Of a DNA stretch of 64,000 nucleotides, positions 1-10,839 are shown in pieces. Below the pieces are notes generated by a model. It did no database searches. It was given only the letters and a program-made list of their open reading frames with translations, and was not told where the DNA came from. Source of the stretch: Granulimonas faecalis (lineage in GTDB: Bacteria; Actinomycetota; Coriobacteriia; Coriobacteriales; Atopobiaceae); NCBI RefSeq assembly GCF_022834715.1, contig NZ_BQKC01000001.1, positions 62,001 to 126,000 of the forward strand. Reading direction: 5' to 3'. Numbering within the stretch: position 1 is the first letter of the stretch; each line of letters begins with the position of its first letter. A program made the position numbers and the translations under genes.

Positions 1-1274
1 TCATCGTCACGTTCCTTTTGCCCTACGGCATGGTGGTGGCCGAGCTCGGCAGCACCTTCGACTCCGAGGGCGGCCTCTACGACTGGGTGCGCTCGGGGCT
101 GGGCGACGCCTGGGGGTCGCGGTGCGCCTGGTACTACTGGGTGAACTTCCCCCTCTGGATCGCGAGCGTGGCCTGCATCTTCCCGAGCGTGCTCGCGGGC
201 GTCTGGGGCGTCGCGCTGCCGCTCTGGGCGCGCATAGGCGCGGAGCTCGTCTTTGTCTGGGGCGTCACGTGGGCCGCATGCTCGCCCGTGAGCGACGCCG
301 ACTGGATCCTCAACGGCGGCGCGGTCATCAAGGTGTTCATCACGCTCGTCGTGGGCGGCGTGGGTGTGTGGTTCGCGGCGGAGAACGGGTTCGCCAACCC
401 CATGGGGCCCGAGACCTTCCTGCCCGACCTCGCCAACCCCGACTCGCTCACGTACCTCTCCATCATCCTGTTCAACTTCATGGGCTTCGAGGTGGTGGCC
501 ACCTTCGCCGGGTCCATGGACAACCCCCGCCGTGACATCCCCGTGGCCATCGTGGTGGGCGGCGTCACCATCGCGGCCGTCTACATCCTGTGCGGTGTGG
601 GCATCGGCGCGGCCGTGCCCGCCGAGGCGCTCAACCTCGACTCCGGCATCGTGGATGCCGTGACCGCCATGGTGGGCGGGTCGTCGCCCCTCGTGTGGGT
701 GGTGGGCGCCGCGTTCCTCGTCACGCTCTTCGCCAACATGGTGAGCTGGTCGTTCGGCATCAACTCCGTGGCCTGCCGCGCCGCCGAGGACGGCAACATG
801 CCCCGGCCCTTCGCCCGGAGGTCGGCCGCCACCTCCATGCCCGACGGCAGCGCCCTCATGACGGGCGTCGTGGCGAGCCTGGTGCTCCTGCTCCAGGTGC
901 CCCTCGGCGAGGACTCCGAGGTCTTCTGGGTGTTCTTCTCCATGAACGTCGTGTTCCTGCTCCTGAGCTACCTGCCCATGTTCCCGGCCTTCGCCCGGCT
1001 GCGGCGCACCGACCCCACCGAGCGCGTGTTCCGCGCGCCGTTTGGCGGCCGCGCCCTCGCCGCGGTGCTGGCGGCCCCCATGGTCGAGATCGTGCTCGCC
1101 GTGGCGGCCACGGTGGTGCCGCTCGGGCCCGGGCCCGACGAGGCGGCCAAGTTCCCGCTGCTCGCCGGTACGGTCGTATTGCTCGCGGCCGGAGAGGCTG
1201 TGCGGCTGGCATGTCGCCGGGGCGGGTCCCGGGGGCGTGCCGCCGGCGCGGGGACGCCGGCGCCGGGCGCCTGA
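1..1274 (+). CDS. APC-superfamily amino-acid permease, 5' end missing
   Basis: Integral membrane transporter of the APC superfamily, probably importing an amino acid or exchanging it for a related compound. The reading frame is open to the left edge, so the start and part of the first membrane segment lie outside the window. A TTG at 18 is inside the gene and unlikely to be the true start. The first visible stretch (PYGMVVAELGS, then GGLYDWVRSGLG) is the conserved TM1-TM2 region of the family, and about ten hydrophobic segments follow. The sequence FNFMGFEVVATFAGSMDNPRRDIP matches the TM6 region of the glutamate/GABA-antiporter-like group. The C-terminus is a short basic and Ala/Gly-rich tail. 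Substrate cannot be read from sequence. Confidence 0.85.
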   Translation, partial: IVTFLLPYGMVVAELGSTFDSEGGLYDWVRSGLGDAWGSRCAWYYWVNFPLWIASVACIFPSVLAGVWGVALPLWARIGAELVFVWGVTWAACSPVSDADWILNGGAVIKVFITLVVGGVGVWFAAENGFANPMGPETFLPDLANPDSLTYLSIILFNFMGFEVVATFAGSMDNPRRDIPVAIVVGGVTIAAVYILCGVGIGAAVPAEALNLDSGIVDAVTAMVGGSSPLVWVVGAAFLVTLFANMVSWSFGINSVACRAAEDGNMPRPFARRSAATSMPDGSALMTGVVASLVLLLQVPLGEDSEVFWVFFSMNVVFLLLSYLPMFPAFARLRRTDPTERVFRAPFGGRALAAVLAAPMVEIVLAVAATVVPLGPGPDEAAKFPLLAGTVVLLAAGEAVRLACRRGGSRGRAAGAGTPAPGA

Positions 1275-1359
1275 GCCCGGCACCCGCCATAACCGTCGGT
1301 TTTCCGGCCATTGCCTACAATGGGGGTGGCGTGTCGGCGGGGGAGAGAGGAGTGGCGGC

Positions 1360-2691
1360 GTGGACGAGCGGCTCAAGGCCTTCACGGCCTACGTCATGGC
1401 CCACCCCGGCGCCACCGTCGACGAGGTGGCCGAGCGGTTCTCCGTGAGCGACCGCACGGTGCGCGACTACCGCAAGCGCGCCAACTACGACCTCGCCGGT
1501 GCCGCCGAGGTCGTGCTGTCCCGCGGCCACCTGCGCGTCGAGGTCGTCGACGGCGCCCGGCTGCGCGCCCTCATCGCGGACGGCCCTGTCGACGCCGCCC
1601 AGGCCGTGGAGGAGGAGGGGCACGACCTCCCCCTCGAGCTTTCCGGAAGGGCCTGGGAGGTGGCGGGCTCCATGGTGGAGGCCGCCGAGGAGGCCTTCTC
1701 CCACGGGTTCTCCGACGACCTCGAGCTGCGCATGAACCTCGCCCGCCACGTGGAGCCCCTGGGCGAGCGCCTACGGTCCGGCGAGACGGTGGAGAACCCG
1801 CTGCTGGGAGACGTCAAGAGCCGCTACCCGCTGGCCTTCGCCATGGCGGCCTCGACCTCCGGCGTGCTCGAGGGGGCCTACGGCTCCAAGCCCTCCGACG
1901 ACGAGCTGGGCTACATCGCCCTCGCCTTCGCCCTGGCCCTCGAGCGGGGTCGCGAGCGCGTGCCCCGCAAGAACATCGTGGTAGTGTGTGCCACGGGCCA
2001 CACAAGCGCCCGCATGCTCGAGCACCGCATCCGTAGCGAGTTCGGCCCCCAGTTGGGCCGCGTGGAGCTCTGCGACCGCGACGACCTGCTGTTCCGCGAC
2101 CTCTCCCACGTGGACTACGTCTTCACCACCGTGCCCGTTGACGCCCAGCTGCCGGTGCCCACGGTGACCATCAGCTACTTCTTCAACGACTCCGAGGCCG
2201 ACCGCGTGCGCGGCCTGCTCTCCGACGAGGGTGACGTGGACCTCCTGCCGTTCTTCCCCGAGGGGCTGTTCTTCGGGCACTTGTCCGCGGGCACCAAGGC
2301 CGAGGCGCTCCACGCCCTCTGCGAGGCGGCCCGGGCGGCCGGTTACGTCGATGCCGGGTTCGAGGGTGCCGTGTGGAACCGCGAGGAGGCGGCGTCCACG
2401 GCCTTCGGCGGGGGCGTCGCCCTCCCGCACCCCATGGGGCGCATGTGTCCCCGCACGTTCGTGGCCGTGGGCCTACTCGACGAGCCCGTGCTCTGGGACG
2501 AGTCGGGCGAGCGGGCCGAGGCCGTGTTCCTGTTCGGGTTCGGCGAGGGCGACGGCGAGCGTTTCGAGGGGCTGTTCGGCCGTCTCTCCGCCTTCCTCAC
2601 GGACCACGACGCCGTGGCCGCCCTCCTCGGTGAGCGTGTGTTCGACGCCCTCGCCCGCGGGCTCTCGACGCCCCGGAGGCAGCTTCCCTAG
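1360..2691 (+). CDS. PRD-domain transcriptional regulator with EIIB-like and EIIA-like domains
   Basis: A 443-residue regulator of the BglG/MtlR/LicR type, whose activity is set by PTS phosphorylation. An N-terminal helix-turn-helix (about residues 15-42) is followed by one PRD (about 95-200, His130 a candidate phosphosite). Then comes an EIIB-like P-loop with Cys210 (VCATGHTSARM) and a C-terminal EIIA-like domain with the phospho-His motif GVALPHP (His357). The chosen GTG at 1360 has AGAGAGGAG 8 bases upstream. Most members of this family carry two PRDs; only one is clear here. No PTS genes lie beside it, since the flanks are an amino-acid permease and nifJ, so its target is unknown. Confidence 0.82.
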   Translation: MDERLKAFTAYVMAHPGATVDEVAERFSVSDRTVRDYRKRANYDLAGAAEVVLSRGHLRVEVVDGARLRALIADGPVDAAQAVEEEGHDLPLELSGRAWEVAGSMVEAAEEAFSHGFSDDLELRMNLARHVEPLGERLRSGETVENPLLGDVKSRYPLAFAMAASTSGVLEGAYGSKPSDDELGYIALAFALALERGRERVPRKNIVVVCATGHTSARMLEHRIRSEFGPQLGRVELCDRDDLLFRDLSHVDYVFTTVPVDAQLPVPTVTISYFFNDSEADRVRGLLSDEGDVDLLPFFPEGLFFGHLSAGTKAEALHALCEAARAAGYVDAGFEGAVWNREEAASTAFGGGVALPHPMGRMCPRTFVAVGLLDEPVLWDESGERAEAVFLFGFGEGDGERFEGLFGRLSAFLTDHDAVAALLGERVFDALARGLSTPRRQLP

Positions 2692-3060
2692 GGGCGCCCG
2701 TCGCTGGGAATTTGATATATCTTTTACCGTCCACGGCCCCATGGGGGACTGGCGGCGCCGTGGAATCGGTTGCACCCCACTCCTCCACATCGGGTCGGGA
2801 GGTGTTCCAACAGCGGAAACGCATCGACCACGGCGAAACGGTCATACAGGGTGCCGAATCTCTCATATTTCTGTTGAGATTGAGCGATAATCAAGGGCAA
2901 CGGTGCGTCGGCACCCGAGCAGCCTCTGTCGTCCCAGCCACGGGACCACGGGGTCGGGGCCGGTGCCTCCGGGCTTCCGGCACCAAGGGATCTCCCGGGG
3001 AAAGCCCCGGTACAGGGCCGCCTTGACGGGGCGGCCCGCAACGCTTCAGAAGGAGAGGGT
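2692..3060 (+). promoter_or_regulatory. nifJ upstream region with three consecutive hairpins
   Basis: A 369-base gap. An AT-richer stretch around 2861-2891 contains GATAAT (2886-2891), a possible -10 box without a good -35. Before the ribosome-binding site (3051-3057) come three GC-rich inverted repeats. The first is GGTGCC/GGCACC at 2962-2984. The second is CCGGGG/CCCCGG at 2995-3010. The third is an 8-bp stem at 3015-3022 with 3030-3037. The layout suggests a structured 5' leader. I do not recognise a known riboswitch. Confidence 0.4.
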
Positions 3061-6630
<3,570 letters not shown>

Positions 6631-6662
6631 GCCTGTCCCCACACCCCAAGGTCTTTGAGAAA

Positions 6663-6694
6663 GGGGCCGCACCCGAGGAGGTGCGGCCCCTTTT
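6663..6694 (+). terminator. Terminator of nifJ, likely bidirectional
   Basis: Perfect 11-bp GC-rich stem (6663-6673 with 6680-6690), six-base loop, then TTTT. On the other strand the stem is followed by a T-rich run, so it could also stop the minus-strand gene ending at 6760. Confidence 0.92.
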
Positions 6695-6759
6695 CTGTGG
6701 GTCGGCGACGGTGAGGACGGCCCGTGCTGGCGGCCATGGGCCGCGGGCGGTGCGGGAGG

Positions 6760-6939
6760 CTAGCCCTCGAGCTCCACCTGGCTCTGGGGGACGAAGCCCT
6801 TGTCGGCGGGCTCGTCGGGGTCGGTGGCCAGGGACACGCCGACCCCCTCGACCTCCTCCGCCACGGACTGGGCGTCTTCCACGATCGTCGGGTCGGCCGC
6901 GTTGGCCTCCATCTCGGCAGCCTTCTTCTCCAGGTCCAT
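6760..6939 (-). CDS. Small acidic hypothetical protein (59 aa)
   Basis: A short gene below the usual length cut-off, read on the minus strand from ATG at 6939 with GAGGAGGAAC directly upstream. The product starts MDLEKKAAEMEA and is strongly acidic, rich in Glu, Asp and Ala, with no membrane segment and no motif I recognise. It lies 113 bases downstream of the yitT-like gene in the same direction and may be co-transcribed. The clean ribosome-binding site and the composition support it being real; function unknown. Confidence 0.6.
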   Translation of the reverse strand: MDLEKKAAEMEANAADPTIVEDAQSVAEEVEGVGVSLATDPDEPADKGFVPQSQVELEG

Positions 6940-7052
6940 GGTTCCTCCTCTGTCGGGGCGCCGCGGCGCCGTGTCTCCGTGGGGAGGTACATACCCGGCC
7001 GGGGGCGGGGGAGCGGTCGCGCGGGACGTCGCCACGGCAACGGCATGGAGCC

Positions 7053-7997
7053 TTAGACGTTGCGGAACCCGCGGCCCACGATTTCGGAGGTGCTCACGAT
7101 GGTCATGAAGGTGCCTGGTTGGGTGAGGTGCAGGTGGTTGCGCAGCCTCACGGCCTCGGAGCGCGTGAGCACGCAGGTGACCTCGGTGAGGGCCATGCCG
7201 GAGAAGCCTCCGCGGGCGTCGCACATGGTGGAGGTGCGGTGCAGCTCGTCCACCAGGAACGCCTCGATCTCCTCGGGGTGCTGCGTGACCACGGTGCACA
7301 CCTTGGACTGGTTGAAGCCCTCGATGGCGTCGTCCACGATCATGGTCTTGGCGAGCAGGCCCAGGATGCAGAGCATGCCCGTCTCGGCGCCGTAGAGGCC
7401 CACGGAGAACGCGACGATGAGGCCGTCCACCACGAGGAGCGCGCGGCCGATCTGGAGGCTGGTGTGGGCCTTGAGGATCATCGCCAGGATGTCGGTGCCG
7501 CCGGTGGATGCGTCTACGTTGAACACGAGGGCGCTACCGGCGGCGGGCAGCATTACGGCGAAGCAGAGCTCGAGGAGCTTGTTGGAGGTGAGCGGGTCCA
7601 CGACCGGCCAGACCCACTCGAAGAGCGAGACGTAGAACGACAGCGCGAACGACGCGAAGATGGTCCAGCCCATGGTGCGCACGTCGAGGAACACGAGGCC
7701 GGCCACCACGAGGGCCACGTTGAGGATCCACATGAACGCGCCCACGTCGAGGGTGGGGAAGAGCGTGGACAGGATGATGGCCACGCCCGAGGTGCCCCCG
7801 AGGGCGAAGTGGTTGGGGGCCTTGAAGATCACGATGCCCAGGGCCGTGAGGATGAGTCCCAGGTTCACGAAGACGGCCGTGCGGGAGAGGCTGGGCCTCT
7901 CCCGGCGCGACTGGGCGCGCCGCCCCTCGTCGAGCACGGCGGGGGCGGCGCTTCTCATGGGCGGTACATAGGCCTTGGGTCTCTGGTCGGGTGTCAC
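7053..7997 (-). CDS. YitT-family membrane protein with DUF2179 domain
   Basis: Polytopic membrane protein of 314 residues. Five or six hydrophobic segments occupy about residues 40-225 and include LGGTSGVAIILSTL and the glycine-rich VDASTGGTDILAMIL, typical of the YitT family. The cytoplasmic C-terminal DUF2179 domain (about 230-314) carries GRGFRNV at its end. Some YitT relatives have been linked to transport or spore functions, but no activity is firmly known. GTG at 7997 is taken as start, with GAAGGG about 9 bases upstream. ATG at 7958 is an alternative without a good ribosome-binding site. Confidence 0.8.
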   Translation of the reverse strand: MTPDQRPKAYVPPMRSAAPAVLDEGRRAQSRRERPSLSRTAVFVNLGLILTALGIVIFKAPNHFALGGTSGVAIILSTLFPTLDVGAFMWILNVALVVAGLVFLDVRTMGWTIFASFALSFYVSLFEWVWPVVDPLTSNKLLELCFAVMLPAAGSALVFNVDASTGGTDILAMILKAHTSLQIGRALLVVDGLIVAFSVGLYGAETGMLCILGLLAKTMIVDDAIEGFNQSKVCTVVTQHPEEIEAFLVDELHRTSTMCDARGGFSGMALTEVTCVLTRSEAVRLRNHLHLTQPGTFMTIVSTSEIVGRGFRNV

Positions 7998-8006
7998 CGG
8001 GTCCGC

Positions 8007-8037
8007 CCTTCAAGCGGGTGTGCTGCCGGCTTGAAGG
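8007..8037 (-). other. Inverted repeat between deoC and yitT-like gene
   Basis: Perfect 9-bp arms CCTTCAAGC (8007-8015) and GCTTGAAGG (8029-8037) around a 13-base loop. There is no T-run, so it may be an mRNA-processing or weak stop structure rather than a full terminator. On the minus strand part of one arm provides the probable ribosome-binding site of the downstream gene. Confidence 0.55.
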
Positions 8038-8072
8038 ATGGGTCGGACGACCGGTCTTGTCAAACGGTCGCC

Positions 8073-8744
8073 CTAGGCGAGGCCCTGCTCGGCGAGCTCT
8101 GCCATGATGGCCACGCCGGCGGAGGTGCCGATGCGCTCGGCCCCGAGCTCCACCATTTTGAGGAAGGTCTCCGCGTCGCGGATGCCGCCGGCGGCCTTGA
8201 CCTTCACGGCGGGGTCCACGTTCTCGCGCATGAGGGCCACATCCTCGAAGGTGGCGCCGCCGGTGCCGAAGCCCGTGCTGGTCTTGATGAAGTCGGGGCG
8301 CACCTCGGAGGCAATCTCGCATAGGCGGATCTTCTCGTCGTCGGTGAGGTAGCAGTTCTCAAAGATGACCTTGACGATGACGCCCCTCTCGCGGCAGGCG
8401 CCCACAATCTCGGTCATCTCGCGCTTCACGAGGTCCCACTGGCCGTTCTTGACGGCGGTGAGGTTGACCACGTAGTCGATCTCGTCCGCACCGTTGGCGA
8501 TGGCGTCGCGGGTCTCAAAGACCTTGACAGCGATGGTGGTCTGTCCCAAGGGAAAGCCGATGGCGGCGCCGGTATGCACCCCGGTGCCGGCTAGCAGCGC
8601 GGAGCAGAGCGCCGACTGCACGGAGTTGACGGCCACCATGGCAAACCCGTGGTCGCGGGCCTCTTGGCAGAGGGTCTCCATATCTTGATCGCAGGCGTCG
8701 GCACGGAGGTTGGTGTGGTCGATCATGGCGTCGTAGCGGCTCAT
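8073..8744 (-). CDS. deoC: Deoxyribose-phosphate aldolase (copy 1)
   Basis: Class I aldolase that splits 2-deoxy-D-ribose 5-phosphate into acetaldehyde and glyceraldehyde 3-phosphate; 223 residues, normal length. The Schiff-base lysine is Lys154 in IKTSTGFGTGG. The second conserved lysine is Lys183 in VKAAGG, and the catalytic Asp is Asp90 in NGADEIDYVVN. ATG at 8744 is preceded by AAAGGGGAG. It is divergent from a GntR/UTRA regulator, which is the likely controller. A second deoC lies at 43287 in a PTS operon; the two proteins are clearly diverged, so they probably serve different pathways. Confidence 0.96.
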   Translation of the reverse strand: MSRYDAMIDHTNLRADACDQDMETLCQEARDHGFAMVAVNSVQSALCSALLAGTGVHTGAAIGFPLGQTTIAVKVFETRDAIANGADEIDYVVNLTAVKNGQWDLVKREMTEIVGACRERGVIVKVIFENCYLTDDEKIRLCEIASEVRPDFIKTSTGFGTGGATFEDVALMRENVDPAVKVKAAGGIRDAETFLKMVELGAERIGTSAGVAIMAELAEQGLA

Positions 8745-8780
8745 AGCTCCCCTTTGGTCTGTGGTCTGCCTTTACTAGAC

Positions 8781-8808
8781 ATATTACAGAATAAGTAAGT
8801 AACATCAA
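8781..8808 (-). promoter_or_regulatory. Probable deoC promoter
   Basis: On the minus strand, TTGATG (8803-8808) and TAATAT (8781-8786) are separated by 16 bases, in an AT-rich island between deoC and the gntR gene. Tandem GTAA repeats between and around the boxes could hold the regulator's operator. Confidence 0.5.
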
Positions 8809-8871
8809 GGGGATTCTGGGGTAGAATTGCCTGAGAAGATTAACCTATGACATGAAAGTGCAGTTTTCCTC

Positions 8872-9591
8872 GTGAGTCAGACTCCGCGATACCAAGAGAT
8901 TCGAGACGACCTGCTCGCCCGTATGTGTGACGGCACGTACCCGCCGGGCTCCCTTCTCCCCGCAGAGCCGGAGCTGGCCGAGGCCTACGGCGTGAGCCGA
9001 CCCACCTTGCGACAGGCCATCCAGCTTCTGGCCGATGCCGGCTACGTGGAAAAGCGCCGTCGGCGCGGCACGGTGGTGCGGCGGCGCAAAGTGGAGCAGC
9101 GCTTCATGGACGCCTTGATGAGCTACGGGGCCGACGTGGAGGCGCAGGGGGCCATTCCTGCCACGCGGGTGCTGCAAGCCCGCATCCAAGGGGCCTCCCC
9201 GGAGGTGGCCGAGGCCTTGGGCATTGGGGAGGGGGACCCCGTGGCGTCGCTCATGCGCCTGCGCTATCTGGACGAGGAGCCGGCGGTGCTGCTGCGCACC
9301 TGGGTGCCAACGTCGGTATTCCCCGGGCTTCTCGGCCACGACTTTGAGCGCGAGGGGCTCTACGACGTCTTTGCCGAGAGCGGGCTGCCGGTGGAGACTG
9401 TGCGCCGCGTGCTCGAGGCGGCGCTGCCGGACCCGGTGGAGGCAGAGCTTCTTGCCATAGACGAGGGGCAGCCGTGCTTTCTCTTCAAGAGCGTAGGGCG
9501 TGCCAAGACCGGTCAGGCCGTCGAGTACTCCGTGGCGCTCTATCGGGGAGACGTCAACACGTTCACCGTAACCCTTACCACCGAAGACTGA
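8872..9591 (+). CDS. GntR-family regulator, HutC subfamily (UTRA domain)
   Basis: A 239-residue transcription factor. The winged helix-turn-helix (about residues 6-70) contains LLPAEPELAEAYGVSRPTLR, the standard GntR recognition region. The C-terminal UTRA ligand-binding domain (about 90-235) binds small metabolites, often sugar phosphates, in this subfamily. GTG at 8872 has no strong Shine-Dalgarno. TAGAAT at 8822-8827 is a possible -10 box. It sits divergent from deoC and directly upstream of manA, so it may control both; a hairpin separates it from manA. Confidence 0.88.
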   Translation: MSQTPRYQEIRDDLLARMCDGTYPPGSLLPAEPELAEAYGVSRPTLRQAIQLLADAGYVEKRRRRGTVVRRRKVEQRFMDALMSYGADVEAQGAIPATRVLQARIQGASPEVAEALGIGEGDPVASLMRLRYLDEEPAVLLRTWVPTSVFPGLLGHDFEREGLYDVFAESGLPVETVRRVLEAALPDPVEAELLAIDEGQPCFLFKSVGRAKTGQAVEYSVALYRGDVNTFTVTLTTED

Positions 9592-9592
9592 G

Positions 9593-9611
9593 GCCCGGCA
9601 GGCCGGGCTTT
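9593..9611 (+). terminator. Short hairpin with TTT after the gntR gene
   Basis: GCCCGGC (9593-9599) and GCCGGGC (9602-9608) form a compact hairpin followed by TTT, just after the stop codon and before the manA ribosome-binding site. It may lower read-through into manA. Confidence 0.45.
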
Positions 9612-9633
9612 GGTCCAAGACAAGGAGACGCCC

Positions 9634-10584
9634 ATGACCGCAGACGTGAACCGCCCTGTCCCGCGCGGCGTTCTGGTGCAGGAGCCCTGTCTCGTGCGCA
9701 CCGTTTGGGGCGCCGCCCGCGTGGCCGCCGCCCGTGGAATCGAGGGCCCTGTGGGCACCAGCTGGGAGGTGAGCCGTCATCCCCATGGCGAGAGCCGCGT
9801 CGTCGTGGGGCCGTGGGCCGGCGTGGGGCTTGGGGCCGTGGTGGACGCCGACCCCGCAGGATGCCTGGGCGGCCACGCCATGGTGCGCGGAGCCTTTCTC
9901 GATGCCGCGGAGGCGCTTTCGGTGCAGGTGCACCCGCAGGAGGACTATGCGCGCACCCACGAGGGCGACCACGGCAAGACGGAGACTTGGTACGTGGTGG
10001 AGGCCGAGCCCGGCGCCACCATTGTGGCCGGCACGAGCGCCTCTTCTGTGGAGGAATTGAAGGCCGCCGTGGAAGACGGCAGCTTGGACGCGCTGCTCGT
10101 GCGCGTGCCCGTGTCCGCGGGCGATGTGGTGCACGTGCCTGCCGGAACGCTGCATGCCCTGGGCGCCGGCGTGCTCGCGGCCGAGCTGGGGTCCGACTCC
10201 GACGTCACGTACCGCTTCTTCGACTATGGGCGCACCGACGCCTCGGGCGCCCCTCGCGAGCTTCATGTGGAGCAGGGCCTCGCCGTGGTCGATCCCACGA
10301 GTCGCCCCCAGGTCGTAGGGTGCGGCACGGGGCTGGGGTCTGGCATGCGGGCGTCGGTGTCGGCCGACGGCTACGAGGCGCTTGTGCTCGACGTCTCCCG
10401 CGGCCTGACTTGGGACCCGCAAGGACGCCCCGCGGCGGTGATGGTGGTGGAGGGCTACGGCACCGCCTCGTGGAAAGGGGGCACGGCCGAGCTGGCAACG
10501 TTTGAAAGCGCCTTCGTCCCGGCGGCGACGGGTCCCGTAAGCCTTACAGGTCCCATGCGCCTCTTCTGCGCGGTGGGAGCATAA
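9634..10584 (+). CDS. manA: Mannose-6-phosphate isomerase, class I
   Basis: Zinc-dependent interconversion of mannose 6-phosphate and fructose 6-phosphate; 316 residues. Metal-binding motifs of the cupin fold are visible: LSVQVHPQEDYAR with the adjacent TETWYVVE, and VHVPAGTLHALGAGVL. ATG at 9634 is preferred over a start at 9610 because AAGGAG lies 7 bases upstream of it and the extra residues do not match the family. Being downstream of the GntR/UTRA gene suggests control by a sugar-phosphate signal. Confidence 0.93.
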   Translation: MTADVNRPVPRGVLVQEPCLVRTVWGAARVAAARGIEGPVGTSWEVSRHPHGESRVVVGPWAGVGLGAVVDADPAGCLGGHAMVRGAFLDAAEALSVQVHPQEDYARTHEGDHGKTETWYVVEAEPGATIVAGTSASSVEELKAAVEDGSLDALLVRVPVSAGDVVHVPAGTLHALGAGVLAAELGSDSDVTYRFFDYGRTDASGAPRELHVEQGLAVVDPTSRPQVVGCGTGLGSGMRASVSADGYEALVLDVSRGLTWDPQGRPAAVMVVEGYGTASWKGGTAELATFESAFVPAATGPVSLTGPMRLFCAVGA

Positions 10585-10711
10585 GCCCTCCCCTCTCCGG
10601 ACCTCTTCTCTGCGCCCGCAGGACGAGGGGGACCCGAGTCGCGACCGTTGACGCAAAGCGGGGCGCGAGATTCCGTCGTAAGCAGGTAGGTCTGCCTGAC
10701 CCACAACGCAT

Positions 10712-10812
10712 GTCCGCGGGCCCGCATCGAAGGGCGAATCTGAGAGCGGCCCCGTGCGTAGGCAGATGCACGGGGCCGCTCGAACTGGGCCCGACGATGC
10801 GGGCCCGCGGAC
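10712..10812 (-). ncRNA. Nested-hairpin element E1 (candidate structured RNA)
   Basis: Lies between the convergent manA and C69 dipeptidase genes. The outer 18-bp perfect arms are 10712-10729 with 10795-10812. A 4-bp middle stem is GGGC (10732-10735) with GCCC (10789-10792). The inner 14-bp perfect stem is 10744-10757 with 10768-10781 around a 10-base loop. No T-run follows. Read on the minus strand it aligns with element E2 at 28845-28948, including the internal loop TTC/TCAGAT, part of the outer stem (CCCGCATC) and the 5' flank. Strand is assigned from that alignment. Function unknown: RNA gene, terminator or mobile repeat are all possible. Confidence 0.55.
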
Positions 10813-10839
10813 CCCAGGTCGCGAAGGGCCTGCAGGCAC

